From contig JACVGT010000035.1 of NCBI GenBank assembly GCA_018992685.1, forward strand, positions 1-34,985: 34,985 nt of DNA, written 5' to 3'. The position numbers and the translations under genes are program-made. This document shows positions 1 through 8,849 of this stretch, one piece after another. Below the pieces are notes generated by a model. It did not search any database and was not told the origin of the DNA. It was given only the letters and a program-made list of their open reading frames with translations. Each line of letters starts with the position of its first letter. Positions within the stretch are counted from its first letter, which is position 1. The DNA is from Theionarchaea archaeon (GTDB taxonomy: Archaea > Methanobacteriota_B > Thermococci > Methanofastidiosales > SZ-28-30).

Positions 1-78
1 TACTACAATCACGAAAGGTCTCACATGGGCATCAACGGTGCAACGCCTCACGCGAGATATGAGGAGCGGTTGCCATGA
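1..78 (+). pseudogene. C-terminal fragment of an IS481-type DDE transposase
   Basis: Frame 1 is open from the window edge to a TGA at 76-78 and gives 25 residues beginning YYNHERSHMGINGATP. A YYN-x-x-R-x-H ... G-x-TP pattern is what is seen at the C-terminus of rve/IS481-type integrase-transposases, where it follows the last catalytic Glu. The catalytic core lies outside the window, so intactness cannot be judged. The terminal repeats immediately downstream (90-136) support an insertion-sequence right end. The family label comes from a short tail and could also be another rve-type IS. Confidence 0.6.
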
Positions 79-89
79 GACTTATAAGA

Positions 90-136
90 AGTGTTACCTA
101 TGTGTGGTGTCAAAAGTGTCACCCATGTCTGGTGAT
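90..136 (+). repeat. Two tandem 22-bp copies at the insertion-sequence end
   Basis: AGTGTTACCTATGTGTGGTG starts at 90 and AGTGTCACCCATGTCTGGTG starts at 115, a period of 25 bases with 3 mismatches over the 20 bases compared. Short repeated units of this kind right after a transposase stop resemble multiple transposase-binding sites at the ends of IS481- or IS21-like elements. The exact outer boundary of the element is not visible because the other end is outside the window; it probably lies near 136-145. Confidence 0.55.
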
Positions 137-250
137 ATTACATTGCCCTTCAAGAGCTGACGTCCAGTAGAGAACACGAGCTCAAACGGTAGCTTTCATT
201 CACAGGTATGGGGGACATACGCGGGAAAGATATGAAGAATAGCTACCGCA

Positions 251-262
251 AATATTTATATA
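251..262 (+). promoter_or_regulatory. TATA box of the membrane glycosyltransferase gene
   Basis: The AT-rich element AATATTTATATA is centred about 25 bases before the ATG at 282, the spacing expected if transcription starts at or next to the start codon. It lies outside the insertion-sequence end, so the gene appears to use its own promoter. Confidence 0.55.
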
Positions 263-281
263 TGAGGTAAAATGTTCATTC

Positions 282-1793
282 ATGTCGATCTTTGTGACTG
301 CGCAAAGCGCATTAGAGAAAAGCCTCCAGACCCTGTTTTCAATCTTTGAAAAATATTTTTATGAAAAACCTCTCAATCTTGTCATGCTCTCGATATGTAT
401 ACTTCTTTCCATCAATATATACTTTTCTGTATGTCAATTCCTAGGAGATGGATTCATTGAGACAGATATGTGGTTTTTTGCGTATAGGATAGAAGAAATT
501 GCTGAAAAGGGAGCAGGAAGTCTCTTCGTCACTCCTTATGGGTCCATAGATGTACACCCCCCGCTCTACTATGCAATTACCGTACCCTTGAAGAAGATTG
601 GTCTCCCTGTGCTGTGGATAGCCGCTCTCCTGCGAATCATCACTCCTCTGACTGTCATTTATTTCTTGTACAAGACAACAGATCTCCTCTTCGACAAGAC
701 ATCAGCTGCAGTCGCCTGTTTTCTAATGGCGTTGATGCCTTTGAGCGGATCGTACCACGGACTGTGGACGTCCACACCTTCAGCAGTGAGTCTCATACCT
801 TTTTCTGCGGGGTTGTTTGCAACAGTAAAGTTTTCAACCCTGCAGACGAAGAAATGGTTCTTTTCAGCAATAACCTTCCTTCTCCTGGCATCCTTGATTC
901 ACATGCTTACAGCGTTTGCTTCCTTTGTATTTCTGGGATGTGCGCTGTTCATTTTTAGAAAGAAGGTTCCAAGGCTCTTTACATTCTCTTTCATAATTGT
1001 CTTCATAATTCTTTCGGTGTACGGTTTGCGATACTTTTCCTCTATTGCAGACTCGGAATCTCTGTTGGATATTCTGCGGAAAGCTTTTGGTCCTCCATCA
1101 GCCCGGAAGATATCTGTCTTGAGACAGCTCTTCTTCATTGCATACTGGCCAAGGCACTTCACGCTCCTGGCTTCTGTGAGCTTCTGCATAGCAGTCTCCT
1201 ATTTCTGTAGCAAGAAAATTGTTCTGCGAGCCGTGGACAAGGTATTCTTTGCCTGGGCAATCATACTTGTCGTGTACAGCCAGCTTTTCCTGGTGGGAAT
1301 TTTCCTGTCTAACCAACGGTTCCTCCTGTACTTGCTGTTCCCAGTATGTATATATGGTGGTTACGGGTTCGTAAGGGGAGTCATGCCTGTATTGAAGAAG
1401 AATACCTTCTGGAAATTCTCGTATCTCATATCCATCCTTCTTTTCTCCATGTATCCGATTGGTGTGGCACTGGTCCACTTCCCTGCCGCCATACGATCTG
1501 ACGATGTACATTCCCTCGAAGAATTGAGCACAGTCCTTCCAGAGGGCACAGTATACGTGCAGAACTGGTTTCACAATGGACGTTACCTGTTTTCTTATAC
1601 TACCGGTCACAGGGATATGGCGTGGGATATCACACTGGCAACGGATCTGCATTCTGTGCTGGCATCAGCAGGAGTAGACTACATCGTAACAGCTTCGAGA
1701 GCGGAGGCGAATAGCTACATGAATGCACCAGGAGGCGACATCTCCCTCATGTGGACTGATAAGAGGTTCTATCTTCTGAAAGTCAGGACCTGA
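282..1793 (+). CDS. GT-C fold membrane glycosyltransferase (PMT/ArnT-like)
   Basis: A 503-residue polytopic membrane protein with a cytoplasmic N-terminus of about 30 residues and roughly 10-12 hydrophobic segments. After the first membrane segment, the outer loop carries ETDMWFFAYR and then DVHPPLYYAI. An acidic first loop and an HPP(L)YY motif are typical of lipid-phosphate-sugar-dependent GT-C glycosyltransferases of the PMT_2/ArnT type. The family moves a sugar from a polyprenyl-phosphate donor to a protein, glycan or lipid outside the membrane. A short non-membrane tail follows (about 405-503). It is the first gene of a co-directional set with a flippase (1904) and a GT4 enzyme (3509), consistent with surface-glycan assembly. 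Acceptor and sugar cannot be told from sequence. Confidence 0.75.
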   Translation: MSIFVTAQSALEKSLQTLFSIFEKYFYEKPLNLVMLSICILLSINIYFSVCQFLGDGFIETDMWFFAYRIEEIAEKGAGSLFVTPYGSIDVHPPLYYAITVPLKKIGLPVLWIAALLRIITPLTVIYFLYKTTDLLFDKTSAAVACFLMALMPLSGSYHGLWTSTPSAVSLIPFSAGLFATVKFSTLQTKKWFFSAITFLLLASLIHMLTAFASFVFLGCALFIFRKKVPRLFTFSFIIVFIILSVYGLRYFSSIADSESLLDILRKAFGPPSARKISVLRQLFFIAYWPRHFTLLASVSFCIAVSYFCSKKIVLRAVDKVFFAWAIILVVYSQLFLVGIFLSNQRFLLYLLFPVCIYGGYGFVRGVMPVLKKNTFWKFSYLISILLFSMYPIGVALVHFPAAIRSDDVHSLEELSTVLPEGTVYVQNWFHNGRYLFSYTTGHRDMAWDITLATDLHSVLASAGVDYIVTASRAEANSYMNAPGGDISLMWTDKRFYLLKVRT

Positions 1794-1903
1794 TTCAGAA
1801 TCTGCAGAACCTTCCAAGAGGCAGTCTATCATGTGGCAAATGTTTAAGAAGAAAGGAATGAGGACTTCTAAAAGAAGAGCATGAATTCAGGAGAGGATCT
1901 ACC

Positions 1904-3439
1904 ATGAGCGAAGTGACAAAATCCCTGGGAAGCATAGCGAAAGGAACGCTGTTTTCTTCACTGGGCATTTTCCTGGCTCTTTTCTTGTCTTTCCTTCAGC
2001 GCTGGATCATAATACGGGTGACCACTCCAGAAGAGTACGGATTATACTCTTTGTCTCTTGCAGTCATTGCAGTCTTTCTTTCTATTGGTAGCCTGGGTCT
2101 TCTTGATGGCATTGCTCGTGTCATCTCAGCACATTCATCAGTAGATTCAGATGTCTCTAGGAAGAATATCTTTTCTTCATTGATCTTCCTTTCGTCAGTG
2201 TCGGGTGGTGTGTGTCTCCTCATCCTCGTATTTGGCTCTCCCTACCTCTCTTCTTTCTTCGGAAAAGATATCACTTGGATTGTACGTGTAGTATCTATAT
2301 CATTGCCTTTCACTCTTTTACTTGATTTTTTGGTATCTTTTTTTAGAGGAATTGAGAAAGCTGAAGTAAAAGCCTTGTTTAACGATTTTCTCAGGAATTT
2401 TCTCTTTCTTTCAATACTGGTAGCCATATTTCTAAGAAAAATGACCTTTCACTCAATTATAATCGGGTACGTCATCTCATTTGTGATATCTGCAATATTG
2501 ATCTTCTTGTATACGTTCTGGAAAGTGGGATCTCCCCGGGTGCAGAGAGTGCTTCCGATTACAGAAGAGATGATCCTTTTCTCTCTTCCTCTGCTGGGGG
2601 GCTCACTCTTCCAATCGATTACGGCGTGGGTTGACACCTTGCTCCTAGGTGTTTTCAGGTCATCAGGCGAGATAGCGCTTTATAATGCAGCACTTCCCAC
2701 ATCCAAGCTGATTCAGGCATTTCTGGGAGCCCTCCTCTTCATCTATATGCCTGTGGCCACTTCTCTCTTCTCACGGGGATTGCTCGCGGAAATGAAAAAG
2801 GTATATATCACCGTGTCCAAGTGGGTCTTGTTCTTGACAGTTCCCCTTTTTGTGGTTCTCTTCTCCAATGCTGAGGTGTTCTTTCAGTTTCTGTACGGAC
2901 ATAGATATCTGGAGGCAGTACTGTCCTTCAGGATAATTGCTGCAGGATATCTCCTCCATCTGGCCTTCGGACCAAATGGAGGTGCACTGATAGCTATGGG
3001 AAAGACAAGAGTCATGATGATGACTATAATAGTCACCTCCCTCACTAACCTAGCTGCAAACCTGTTCTTGATACCCCGGCTGGGCATGGAAGGTGCGGCC
3101 ATTTCAATGTTGTTAACACTCATCGTGGCATCTCTGGCCAGGGGGATTGCCCTTTATCGGTTGTCGGGTATTCACCCTCTGGAAAAGAACTATACGAAAC
3201 CCCTACTCCTCTCCTTTCCTGTTATCCTGGGTTGCCAAATGGTGCTAGAAAGGGTTGTAGCTCTTGAAGTGTGGACATTTCCCTTCCTCCTGGCAATGTA
3301 CACTTTTCTTTATGGCTTCTGCATGATCCTGACCAGGAGTGTGGATCAGGAAGATATCTGGATGCTCGTGACAATCGAGAAAAAGCTCGGAGTGGAATTC
3401 GTGTTTCTCAAGAAGATATTGAGGAAGTTCTTGAAATGA
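1904..3439 (+). CDS. Wzx-like oligosaccharide flippase
   Basis: A 511-residue protein with about 14 membrane segments and a basic C-terminal tail. The N-terminus (SLGSIAKGTLFSSLGIFLAL, then TTPEEYGLYSLSLAVIAVF) is the classic start of polysaccharide biosynthesis proteins of the MVF/MATE superfamily, which carry lipid-linked oligosaccharide across the membrane. A GGAGAGGATC ribosome site lies upstream of the ATG. It is co-directional with the GT-C gene before it (110-base gap) and the GT4 gene after it (69-base gap), so a common transcript is likely. A second, divergent flippase lies at 29166. The substrate is unknown. Confidence 0.85.
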   Translation: MSEVTKSLGSIAKGTLFSSLGIFLALFLSFLQRWIIIRVTTPEEYGLYSLSLAVIAVFLSIGSLGLLDGIARVISAHSSVDSDVSRKNIFSSLIFLSSVSGGVCLLILVFGSPYLSSFFGKDITWIVRVVSISLPFTLLLDFLVSFFRGIEKAEVKALFNDFLRNFLFLSILVAIFLRKMTFHSIIIGYVISFVISAILIFLYTFWKVGSPRVQRVLPITEEMILFSLPLLGGSLFQSITAWVDTLLLGVFRSSGEIALYNAALPTSKLIQAFLGALLFIYMPVATSLFSRGLLAEMKKVYITVSKWVLFLTVPLFVVLFSNAEVFFQFLYGHRYLEAVLSFRIIAAGYLLHLAFGPNGGALIAMGKTRVMMMTIIVTSLTNLAANLFLIPRLGMEGAAISMLLTLIVASLARGIALYRLSGIHPLEKNYTKPLLLSFPVILGCQMVLERVVALEVWTFPFLLAMYTFLYGFCMILTRSVDQEDIWMLVTIEKKLGVEFVFLKKILRKFLK

Positions 3440-3508
3440 AAGCGCGACAATTCAGAATGACAAGACCGCAGGGGAAAGCCTTATCTTCTGTACGTTGAGG
3501 ATGATCAC

Positions 3509-4543
3509 ATGGCAAAGATTCTCATCCATACGAGCAAAAGAGGTCCGAGAATTGAAGAGCCGCTTACGTATGCAGGATACTCTGTAGTTGGGATTCCAGG
3601 ACGAATGATGAAGAAAAACAAGATACTGAAGCTGGTGAATCTCACAAAGACTGTTGCTAGAGAAGACCCGGATCTGATATTTGTAGATTCTGCAGGTCTT
3701 ATGCTGGTAACATCCTATGTCTTGAGCAGACTGTTTCGAATTCCCCTTCTCCTGCGAGTGAGGGCAGACATATGGTCCATATATGATGAACAGAGGGAAT
3801 ACCTTGGACTTCTGAAAAGGCTGTATGAGTACATCCTCCTGAGAATATGTGAGCGACTCTACAGGAGATCCGAGAGACTCTTCTGTGTTTCCGAATATCT
3901 GAAGAGAGTTCTCGAAGAGAAGAAGATAGAAAAGGAAAGAATCAGAGTTTTGCGGTTTTCAGTAGACACGGAGAGGTTTCATCCTGTAGAAAAGGACTTC
4001 AAAAGAGTTACTTTCCTTTCTGTGACGAATTTTTCATACAAGAGGAAAATGGAAGGGCTGATTGAAATCCTGCCTGTTGTGGATGAGATAATGTCACAGT
4101 ATAAGGACACACAATACCTGATAGCGGGAAAAGGAAAATTCCTGCCGTTTCTTAAAGAAAAAATAGAAACCATGGTGAACAAGGACAGAATCTTCTACGT
4201 CGGCTACCAGAAGGCTGTGGAAACTCTTTATGCCAGAGCTGACATACTCATTCACTACTCATTCCTGGATACATCCCCTGCTGTGGTCTTGGAGGCGATG
4301 GCCTGCAGCACACCAGTGATCGCCAACAGGTATGATGGCATGATAGAACAGGTGCAAGATGGGGGTTCAGGGTTCTTGGCAGACGATGCATCTTCCTTCA
4401 GGGATAGACTTGAAACACTGACCAAAGAAAAGAAGATGAGAGAGGAAATGGGAAAAAGAGGAAGAGCATTTGTACTGAAAAACCACAATATTTCATATAT
4501 TTCGGCCTGTTTTAAGAGAGAGATAGATGAAGTCCTCTTGTAG
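3509..4543 (+). CDS. GT4-family glycosyltransferase
   Basis: A 344-residue GT-B fold enzyme. The N-terminal Rossmann half contains DPDLIFVDSAG and a CVSEYLKR segment. The C-terminal donor-binding half has FLSVTNFSYKRKMEGL, FYVGYQ and SPAVVLEAMACSTPVIA, the E-x7-E region that contacts the nucleotide-sugar. It has no membrane segment, so it acts in the cytosol, probably extending a lipid-linked glycan for the adjacent flippase. GAGGATGATC lies just before the ATG and fixes the start. The sugar specificity cannot be inferred. Confidence 0.85.
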   Translation: MAKILIHTSKRGPRIEEPLTYAGYSVVGIPGRMMKKNKILKLVNLTKTVAREDPDLIFVDSAGLMLVTSYVLSRLFRIPLLLRVRADIWSIYDEQREYLGLLKRLYEYILLRICERLYRRSERLFCVSEYLKRVLEEKKIEKERIRVLRFSVDTERFHPVEKDFKRVTFLSVTNFSYKRKMEGLIEILPVVDEIMSQYKDTQYLIAGKGKFLPFLKEKIETMVNKDRIFYVGYQKAVETLYARADILIHYSFLDTSPAVVLEAMACSTPVIANRYDGMIEQVQDGGSGFLADDASSFRDRLETLTKEKKMREEMGKRGRAFVLKNHNISYISACFKREIDEVLL

Positions 4544-4569
4544 GATAACTAACACATTCTATACTGGAT

Positions 4570-5271
4570 TCAATCTTTTTTCACCATTTCTGTCCATATC
4601 ATCCAGCCAACTCTATTTAGTACAGGGTTTTCGTGATATATCTTCCTGAATCTTGGTATTGGAAACACGAAGGGTTCCACTCTAATATCTGTGACATCGA
4701 ACCTTTCAAGAATGTTTCTGAATTCCCTTGTGGAATATCTTTTTCCAAAAGATGCAGGTCTATCTGAGAAGGTCCCTCTCTTTACATGCATCAGCATCCA
4801 ATAAATGGTATAGGGGGAAAAGATATGTGGAACAGTGATGATGATCTTTCCTCCAGGTCTTGTGACTCTCATATGTTCTGCCACAGCAACCTCCGTGCCT
4901 TCAAAATGCTCCACAACGCCAAAGGAGAATGTCAGGTCAAACGTATCATCCTTAAATGGAAGGGATCTTGCGTCTGCTATAACGGGAGAAAATCCTTCTT
5001 TTCCGAGTTTTAAGGCTGCATTCTCCATAATATCAATGCCAAAGGCCCTTATGCCCTGACTTTCTAGAAGTTTTATCCATCTCCCATCACCAAATCCTAT
5101 TTCGAGTGATATTTCTACACCCTCTAGCCTCTTCAGCATTCTTTCTCGATAAATTCTGTACCCAAAGTTGTCCTCATGTTCTGATTTCTCCCACTCCTTT
5201 CTTCTGCTTTCCCAGTATTCTTTTAGTTGTCTACTCTCTTTCTCTGGATATTCCAATCCTTTCTCCTTCAT
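4570..5271 (-). CDS. Class I SAM-dependent methyltransferase
   Basis: A 233-residue Methyltransf_11-type protein. Motif I is LEIGFGDGRWIKLLE (SAM-binding glycine loop), followed by the acidic residue in AFGIDIME and by DARSLPFKDDTFDLTFSFGV with VVEHFEG (motifs II-III). The start has GAGGTGAT four bases upstream of the ATG. It is transcribed with the acyltransferase gene before it (57-base gap) and converges on the GT4 gene. It may methylate a sugar or lipid of the local glycan; the substrate is inference from neighbours only. Confidence 0.8.
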   Translation of the reverse strand: MKEKGLEYPEKESRQLKEYWESRRKEWEKSEHEDNFGYRIYRERMLKRLEGVEISLEIGFGDGRWIKLLESQGIRAFGIDIMENAALKLGKEGFSPVIADARSLPFKDDTFDLTFSFGVVEHFEGTEVAVAEHMRVTRPGGKIIITVPHIFSPYTIYWMLMHVKRGTFSDRPASFGKRYSTREFRNILERFDVTDIRVEPFVFPIPRFRKIYHENPVLNRVGWMIWTEMVKKD

Positions 5272-5328
5272 CGTATCACCTCTTGGTCAGTATTGGGTAT
5301 TTCGGAGCTTCTCTCCCCGGAGGTGGTA

Positions 5329-5772
5329 TTACTTTCTATTCTCAATCTTCTTGAGAAACTCTTCGAGGGTGCACAACCTCCGTGCAGGAACGCCTACAGC
5401 AACAGTCCCTGGAGGCACGTCATTGGAGACTACTGATCCCGCTCCTACAATACAGTTATCTCCTATCGTAACACCAGGGAGAATGATACTCCCATATCCG
5501 ATGAAACAGTTCATTCCGATTTTTACCGGGCCAGTTACAACCTTTCCGGTGAAGATTCGTGCGCTTGCGTCATGAGTTAATATTGTTGCAAAGGATATTG
5601 TGGTATTATCTCCTATCTCCACCATATCTCTTCTTCGTCCTTCAGGTCCCAGGTCAATAAGGGAACGGTAGATATGTACATTTTTTCCGCATTGCAGCCC
5701 TCTCAACGTATGGAACGTCACCTCACTGAGAATACCCAGGTTCCTCAGGATGTGGAGTATCCTATCTCTCAT
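5329..5772 (-). CDS. Left-handed beta-helix (hexapeptide) acyltransferase
   Basis: 147 residues from the preferred ATG at 5772. The hexapeptide pattern is clear: CFIGYGSIILPG, VTIGDNCIVGAGSVVSNDVP and the closing PGTVAVGVPARRL seen in maltose O-acetyltransferase/NodL-type enzymes. ILTHD carries a candidate catalytic His. Such enzymes transfer acetyl (or another acyl group) from acyl-CoA to sugars as homotrimers. A TTG at 5781 is in frame, but the TATA box at 5794-5803 puts the RNA start at about 5772, so a leaderless ATG start is favoured. It is the first gene of a two-gene operon with the methyltransferase. Confidence 0.8.
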   Translation of the reverse strand: MRDRILHILRNLGILSEVTFHTLRGLQCGKNVHIYRSLIDLGPEGRRRDMVEIGDNTTISFATILTHDASARIFTGKVVTGPVKIGMNCFIGYGSIILPGVTIGDNCIVGAGSVVSNDVPPGTVAVGVPARRLCTLEEFLKKIENRK

Positions 5773-5793
5773 GGAGGGCAATCAGGGATAGAG

Positions 5794-5803
5794 AATTTAA
5801 GCG
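5794..5803 (-). promoter_or_regulatory. TATA box for the acyltransferase-methyltransferase operon
   Basis: On the minus strand CGCTTAAATTC is centred about 26 bases upstream of the ATG at 5772, matching the leaderless spacing seen repeatedly in this window. Confidence 0.5.
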
Positions 5804-6150
5804 TATCGGTAACGCAGGAAGCGCATCCAGGCAGAAAATACTCCAGGTCTCCTGTTGCTGCAGCAAATGTCATGCTTTATGTTGTACCTTTCTATCCTCT
5901 TCTCCAATTCCATCGGTGAGTCTCCGGAGAGGCTAGAATAGGTCGTGACACATGAGTAAGAAAGGAGTCATCAACTACCCAGAGCGAAGAGATTGCATCC
6001 CATCCCCTGGGTTCTGTACTACGGAGCTTCCGAAAGCAAACAGGGTTCGCCATGAAATCAGCTGTTCTGGAGTGGTAACCCAAAGACGTCCTGCATCTCC
6101 CTTTCACTGTGACTGAAGACACGGTAAGACTCACTTGGCAGCCGAGCAGC
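5804..6150. other. Intergenic region, no convincing gene
   Basis: This spacer separates the divergent acyltransferase and GT4 genes. A 38-codon minus-strand ORF (5797-5913, starting MELEKRIERYN) is the only slightly gene-like stretch. It ends inside the TATA box of the acyltransferase gene, has no good ribosome site and resembles no family I recognise. A minus-strand ORF at 5892-6152 also has no family signature. The length and lack of coding signal may mean an eroded gene of the glycan cluster. Confidence 0.4.
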
Positions 6151-6153
6151 AAA

Positions 6154-6163
6154 CTTATTTAAA
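6154..6163 (+). promoter_or_regulatory. TATA box of the GT4 gene at 6185
   Basis: CTTATTTAAA is centred 26 bases before the ATG at 6185, which predicts a leaderless mRNA and argues against the in-frame TTG at 6170. Confidence 0.6.
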
Positions 6164-6184
6164 CAGTAATTGAAAGCAGAACCC

Positions 6185-7306
6185 ATGAAGACATGCCACA
6201 TAGGATTCTCGTGGTATCCTGGTATTGGCAGTGTAGCCATGTATGAACATTCTCAAAACTTGGCGAAATTGGGAGTAGATGTCCAGGTCATAGCTGCAGG
6301 AAGAAAGAGGAAGGAGGAGGAAATGAATGGACTCCACGTTTTTTTGGTTGAATCCCCTTCAGTTACAAACTTGTCTTTGTATCCTCTTCTTTTCGTTCAG
6401 AAAGTGAGTCAGTTCTTGAGGAGAGTTCCAGACCACGAATTTGACATTGTCCATGTTTACCATTTTCCCGGAGCTTGTATTTTCCCTCTATTTTTTCGCA
6501 AAAAGGGAAGAAAATGGATTTTTTTTACTACCTCGGGTCCCGTAAAGGGAGGAATTATCTCAAGGCTTGGATGGGCCATACAAACACATGAATCAAGGTT
6601 ATTTGATCATCTCATCTTAAGGGATCCCAGCCATGTACCCCAGTTCTCGTACCGAGACCCGCACGAAATTACCATTGTCCCCATTGGAGCTGATCTCGAT
6701 CTTTTCAGGCCAGGAGATTCCGCAGCGCGAAAGGAATTGGGAATTGATGAAGATACCTTTCTCTTTGCATATGCTGGGAATCTGAACCGTGTGCGGAAGA
6801 TAGAGACGCTGATAGACGCTCTCAGACTCTTGGGAACCAAGAAGGTAGCCCTGCTTCTGGTGGGCGATGGAGGTACTGAGAGAGTGAGACTGTATGCCAG
6901 GGCCACAGGAATGGAACAACAAGTCATCTTGACGGGAGGCGTCCCCTATGAAAAGGTCGCTGAGTACATGCGGTGTGGAGATGTATTCTTGAGCTATGTT
7001 CCTCTTACACCCGAATTCGACACTCAGCCCCCGCTGAAAACAGTGGAAGCATTGGCATGTGGACTTCCTGTGATTGCGTCAGACACCAGAGGAAACAGGC
7101 GATTTGTGACCCACAATGAAAATGGGTTTCTAGTTCAAGATGACGCACATTCAGTGTATAAAGCAATGGATCGTCTCATGAAAGATGAGAATTTGAGAGA
7201 TATGTTTGCTCATGCTGCTCGTCCTTCTGTTTCTAACTGCGGGTGGAGAGATATTGTTAAGAACAGCCTTCTTCCCGCATATGAAAGGATACTGACAGAG
7301 GGCTGA
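6185..7306 (+). CDS. GT4-family glycosyltransferase
   Basis: A 373-residue GT-B fold enzyme. The N-terminal half has HIGFSWYPGIGSVAMYEHSQ, with the Gly-rich acceptor-side loop, and FDIVHVYHFPGA. The C-terminal half has FLFAYAGNLNRVRKIETLID, LLLVGDGG, VPYEKVAEYMRCGDVFLSY and LKTVEALACGLPVIASDTRG, the nucleotide-sugar binding region with its conserved Glu. The start at 6185 is chosen because the TATA box predicts transcription from that base; the in-frame TTG at 6170 has no ribosome site. It is a separate transcription unit of the same glycan island. Donor and acceptor are unknown. Confidence 0.85.
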   Translation: MKTCHIGFSWYPGIGSVAMYEHSQNLAKLGVDVQVIAAGRKRKEEEMNGLHVFLVESPSVTNLSLYPLLFVQKVSQFLRRVPDHEFDIVHVYHFPGACIFPLFFRKKGRKWIFFTTSGPVKGGIISRLGWAIQTHESRLFDHLILRDPSHVPQFSYRDPHEITIVPIGADLDLFRPGDSAARKELGIDEDTFLFAYAGNLNRVRKIETLIDALRLLGTKKVALLLVGDGGTERVRLYARATGMEQQVILTGGVPYEKVAEYMRCGDVFLSYVPLTPEFDTQPPLKTVEALACGLPVIASDTRGNRRFVTHNENGFLVQDDAHSVYKAMDRLMKDENLRDMFAHAARPSVSNCGWRDIVKNSLLPAYERILTEG

Positions 7307-7448
7307 AAAGAACAATTCTAAGGTTTTGCTTTTTCATCTCAACCCAGATATCATGGGGCTCGCTTTCCTTTGATTCTGTTCCGAATCTTGGCTCATGGGG
7401 GGGCATGTCAACTAACTAGATCGGGTGTTCTAGCATACTCCGGAGTCC

Positions 7449-8399
7449 TCATACACTGCCTTTGCCGGCGCTGGACTTCTCAAACATCTCCTGTACTGCC
7501 CTCTCAATAGTGTACTGAGGGGCAAATCCAAGGACTCTTTGTGCCTTTGAGATGTTTATTGAGAAATCCTCTACCAAAGTCTCCTTCCGTGGGTTGTCCC
7601 TCATCTCTATTTCAGGATGAAAGCCATATTCTTCAGCAATAGTCTGTACCTTCCTGGCAAGTTCTGCAATGGATAATGCTTCAGCAGTAGCTATACAGAA
7701 CGGCTCTGCACCCGGTTTCGCCTTCAATATGTGAGAAACAGCAAGTCTGTAGGATGTTGCTGCATCCGTGACATGCAGGAAGTTCCTGGCCTGACTTCCC
7801 GGTTTGTATAAGAAGATTTTTTCCCCCTCTCTTACAGTGTCAACAAATCTGTTTACAACCGTCGGCTTGGACACCGCATTTCCATTGATTACATGAACGC
7901 CATACACATTTGACTTCATAATAAGATAACAGGGAAACCGATCATGAGATGCCTCCGTGACAATCCTTTCCCCATGGTACTTTGTCTGACCATACCAATG
8001 TATAGGGTTTCGAGGATGGGTTTCATCAATGGGAAAGTACTGAGGGTTGCCTATGGTGCCAAATGACGTGGCAAAGATCAGTGGGATAGACTGTTCCTTG
8101 CAGATGGCTGCCACAACTCTGGTTCCGTTAACATTAACATCATACGATAACTCCTTCAGGATGTTACACGGCTCAACTCCGGGGATTGCAGCCAGGTGGA
8201 CAACGCAATCCACGTCCAGAATCTTCTCCAACGCTTTTTTGTCCCGGATATCTGCCTTGACTACTTCTTTCCCAACGATTTCACGGATTGTCCCCTTGAA
8301 GAAATTATCCACAGGCACAATATCATATGCTCCCATGAGCTCATGGCATACTCGTGATCCAATGTATCCCGCAGCACCTGTAATTCCTATCGATTTCAT
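7449..8399 (-). CDS. NAD-dependent sugar epimerase/dehydratase (extended SDR)
   Basis: A 316-residue extended short-chain dehydrogenase. The N-terminal ITGAAGYIGSRVCHEL holds the GxxGxxG NAD-binding loop, DCVVHLAAIPGVEP the conserved HLAA segment, ATSFGTIG the catalytic Ser region and WYGQTKYHGE the YxxxK pair. The family interconverts nucleotide sugars (UDP-glucose/galactose epimerase-like). It likely supplies an activated sugar to the glycosyltransferases upstream. A minus-strand TATA box (8419-8430) centred about 26 bases before the ATG gives a leaderless start. It converges with the GT4 gene at 6185-7306. Confidence 0.85.
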   Translation of the reverse strand: MKSIGITGAAGYIGSRVCHELMGAYDIVPVDNFFKGTIREIVGKEVVKADIRDKKALEKILDVDCVVHLAAIPGVEPCNILKELSYDVNVNGTRVVAAICKEQSIPLIFATSFGTIGNPQYFPIDETHPRNPIHWYGQTKYHGERIVTEASHDRFPCYLIMKSNVYGVHVINGNAVSKPTVVNRFVDTVREGEKIFLYKPGSQARNFLHVTDAATSYRLAVSHILKAKPGAEPFCIATAEALSIAELARKVQTIAEEYGFHPEIEMRDNPRKETLVEDFSINISKAQRVLGFAPQYTIERAVQEMFEKSSAGKGSV

Positions 8400-8418
8400 G
8401 GGTTGGTTTCTCCGAGAA

Positions 8419-8430
8419 GTATTAAAAGTT
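8419..8430 (-). promoter_or_regulatory. TATA box of the epimerase gene
   Basis: Minus-strand AACTTTTAATACT is centred about 26 bases before the ATG at 8399, the leaderless geometry found for several other genes here. Confidence 0.55.
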
Positions 8431-8439
8431 ACCCCTACT

Positions 8440-8750
8440 GTGGCAAAGATAGAACAATAAAGACAGGGTCACATGCCCAGTCTCACAACTTCCACATGGC
8501 GTCATCCTATGATTACACTGCTTCTTCTCTCACCTGCAGCATGGAGGTTTCCAGCCTGTAACACTCAGGTCTTTCTTGTTGCCGCATCCTGAATTACCCC
8601 CCGTGAATCGAGTAAGTATCGGGTGCTGGAACCTCTGTGGAAAACAAAGGGTTTCATCTACCGCAGTAGTTCAGAACTGGAGAATCACGAGGAATCATGA
8701 GCATCCTTCTGGCTCAGGAGATCATCAGATATTCTAGACTTTGGCTGCGC
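8440..8750. other. Intergenic region with no recognised feature
   Basis: About 310 bases between the divergent epimerase and roadblock promoters. I find no ORF above about 20 codons with a ribosome site, no tRNA-like fold and no clear repeat. Confidence 0.4.
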
Positions 8751-8756
8751 AGATAG

Positions 8757-8766
8757 CTTTTTATAG
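8757..8766 (+). promoter_or_regulatory. TATA box of the first roadblock-V4R operon
   Basis: CTTTTTATAG predicts transcription from about 8788, leaving a leader of 35 to 62 bases before the candidate ATG starts at 8823 and 8850. Confidence 0.5.
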
Positions 8767-8849
8767 ATGATAATCCTACCTGGACCCGAGGATTGAGAAG
8801 AAATTCTCACCAGAGGAGAAGAATGTCTCTCAGAAGGAAGGTGGAAAGA

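Noticed and set aside
1098..1652. Long minus-strand ORF (184 codons) inside the GT-C gene
   Set aside because: It lies opposite a clear membrane-protein coding frame and has no domain or start signal; it is an antisense shadow.
5892..6152. Minus-strand 86-codon ORF upstream of the GT4 gene
   Set aside because: No ribosome site, no domain, unusual residue composition; treated as intergenic.
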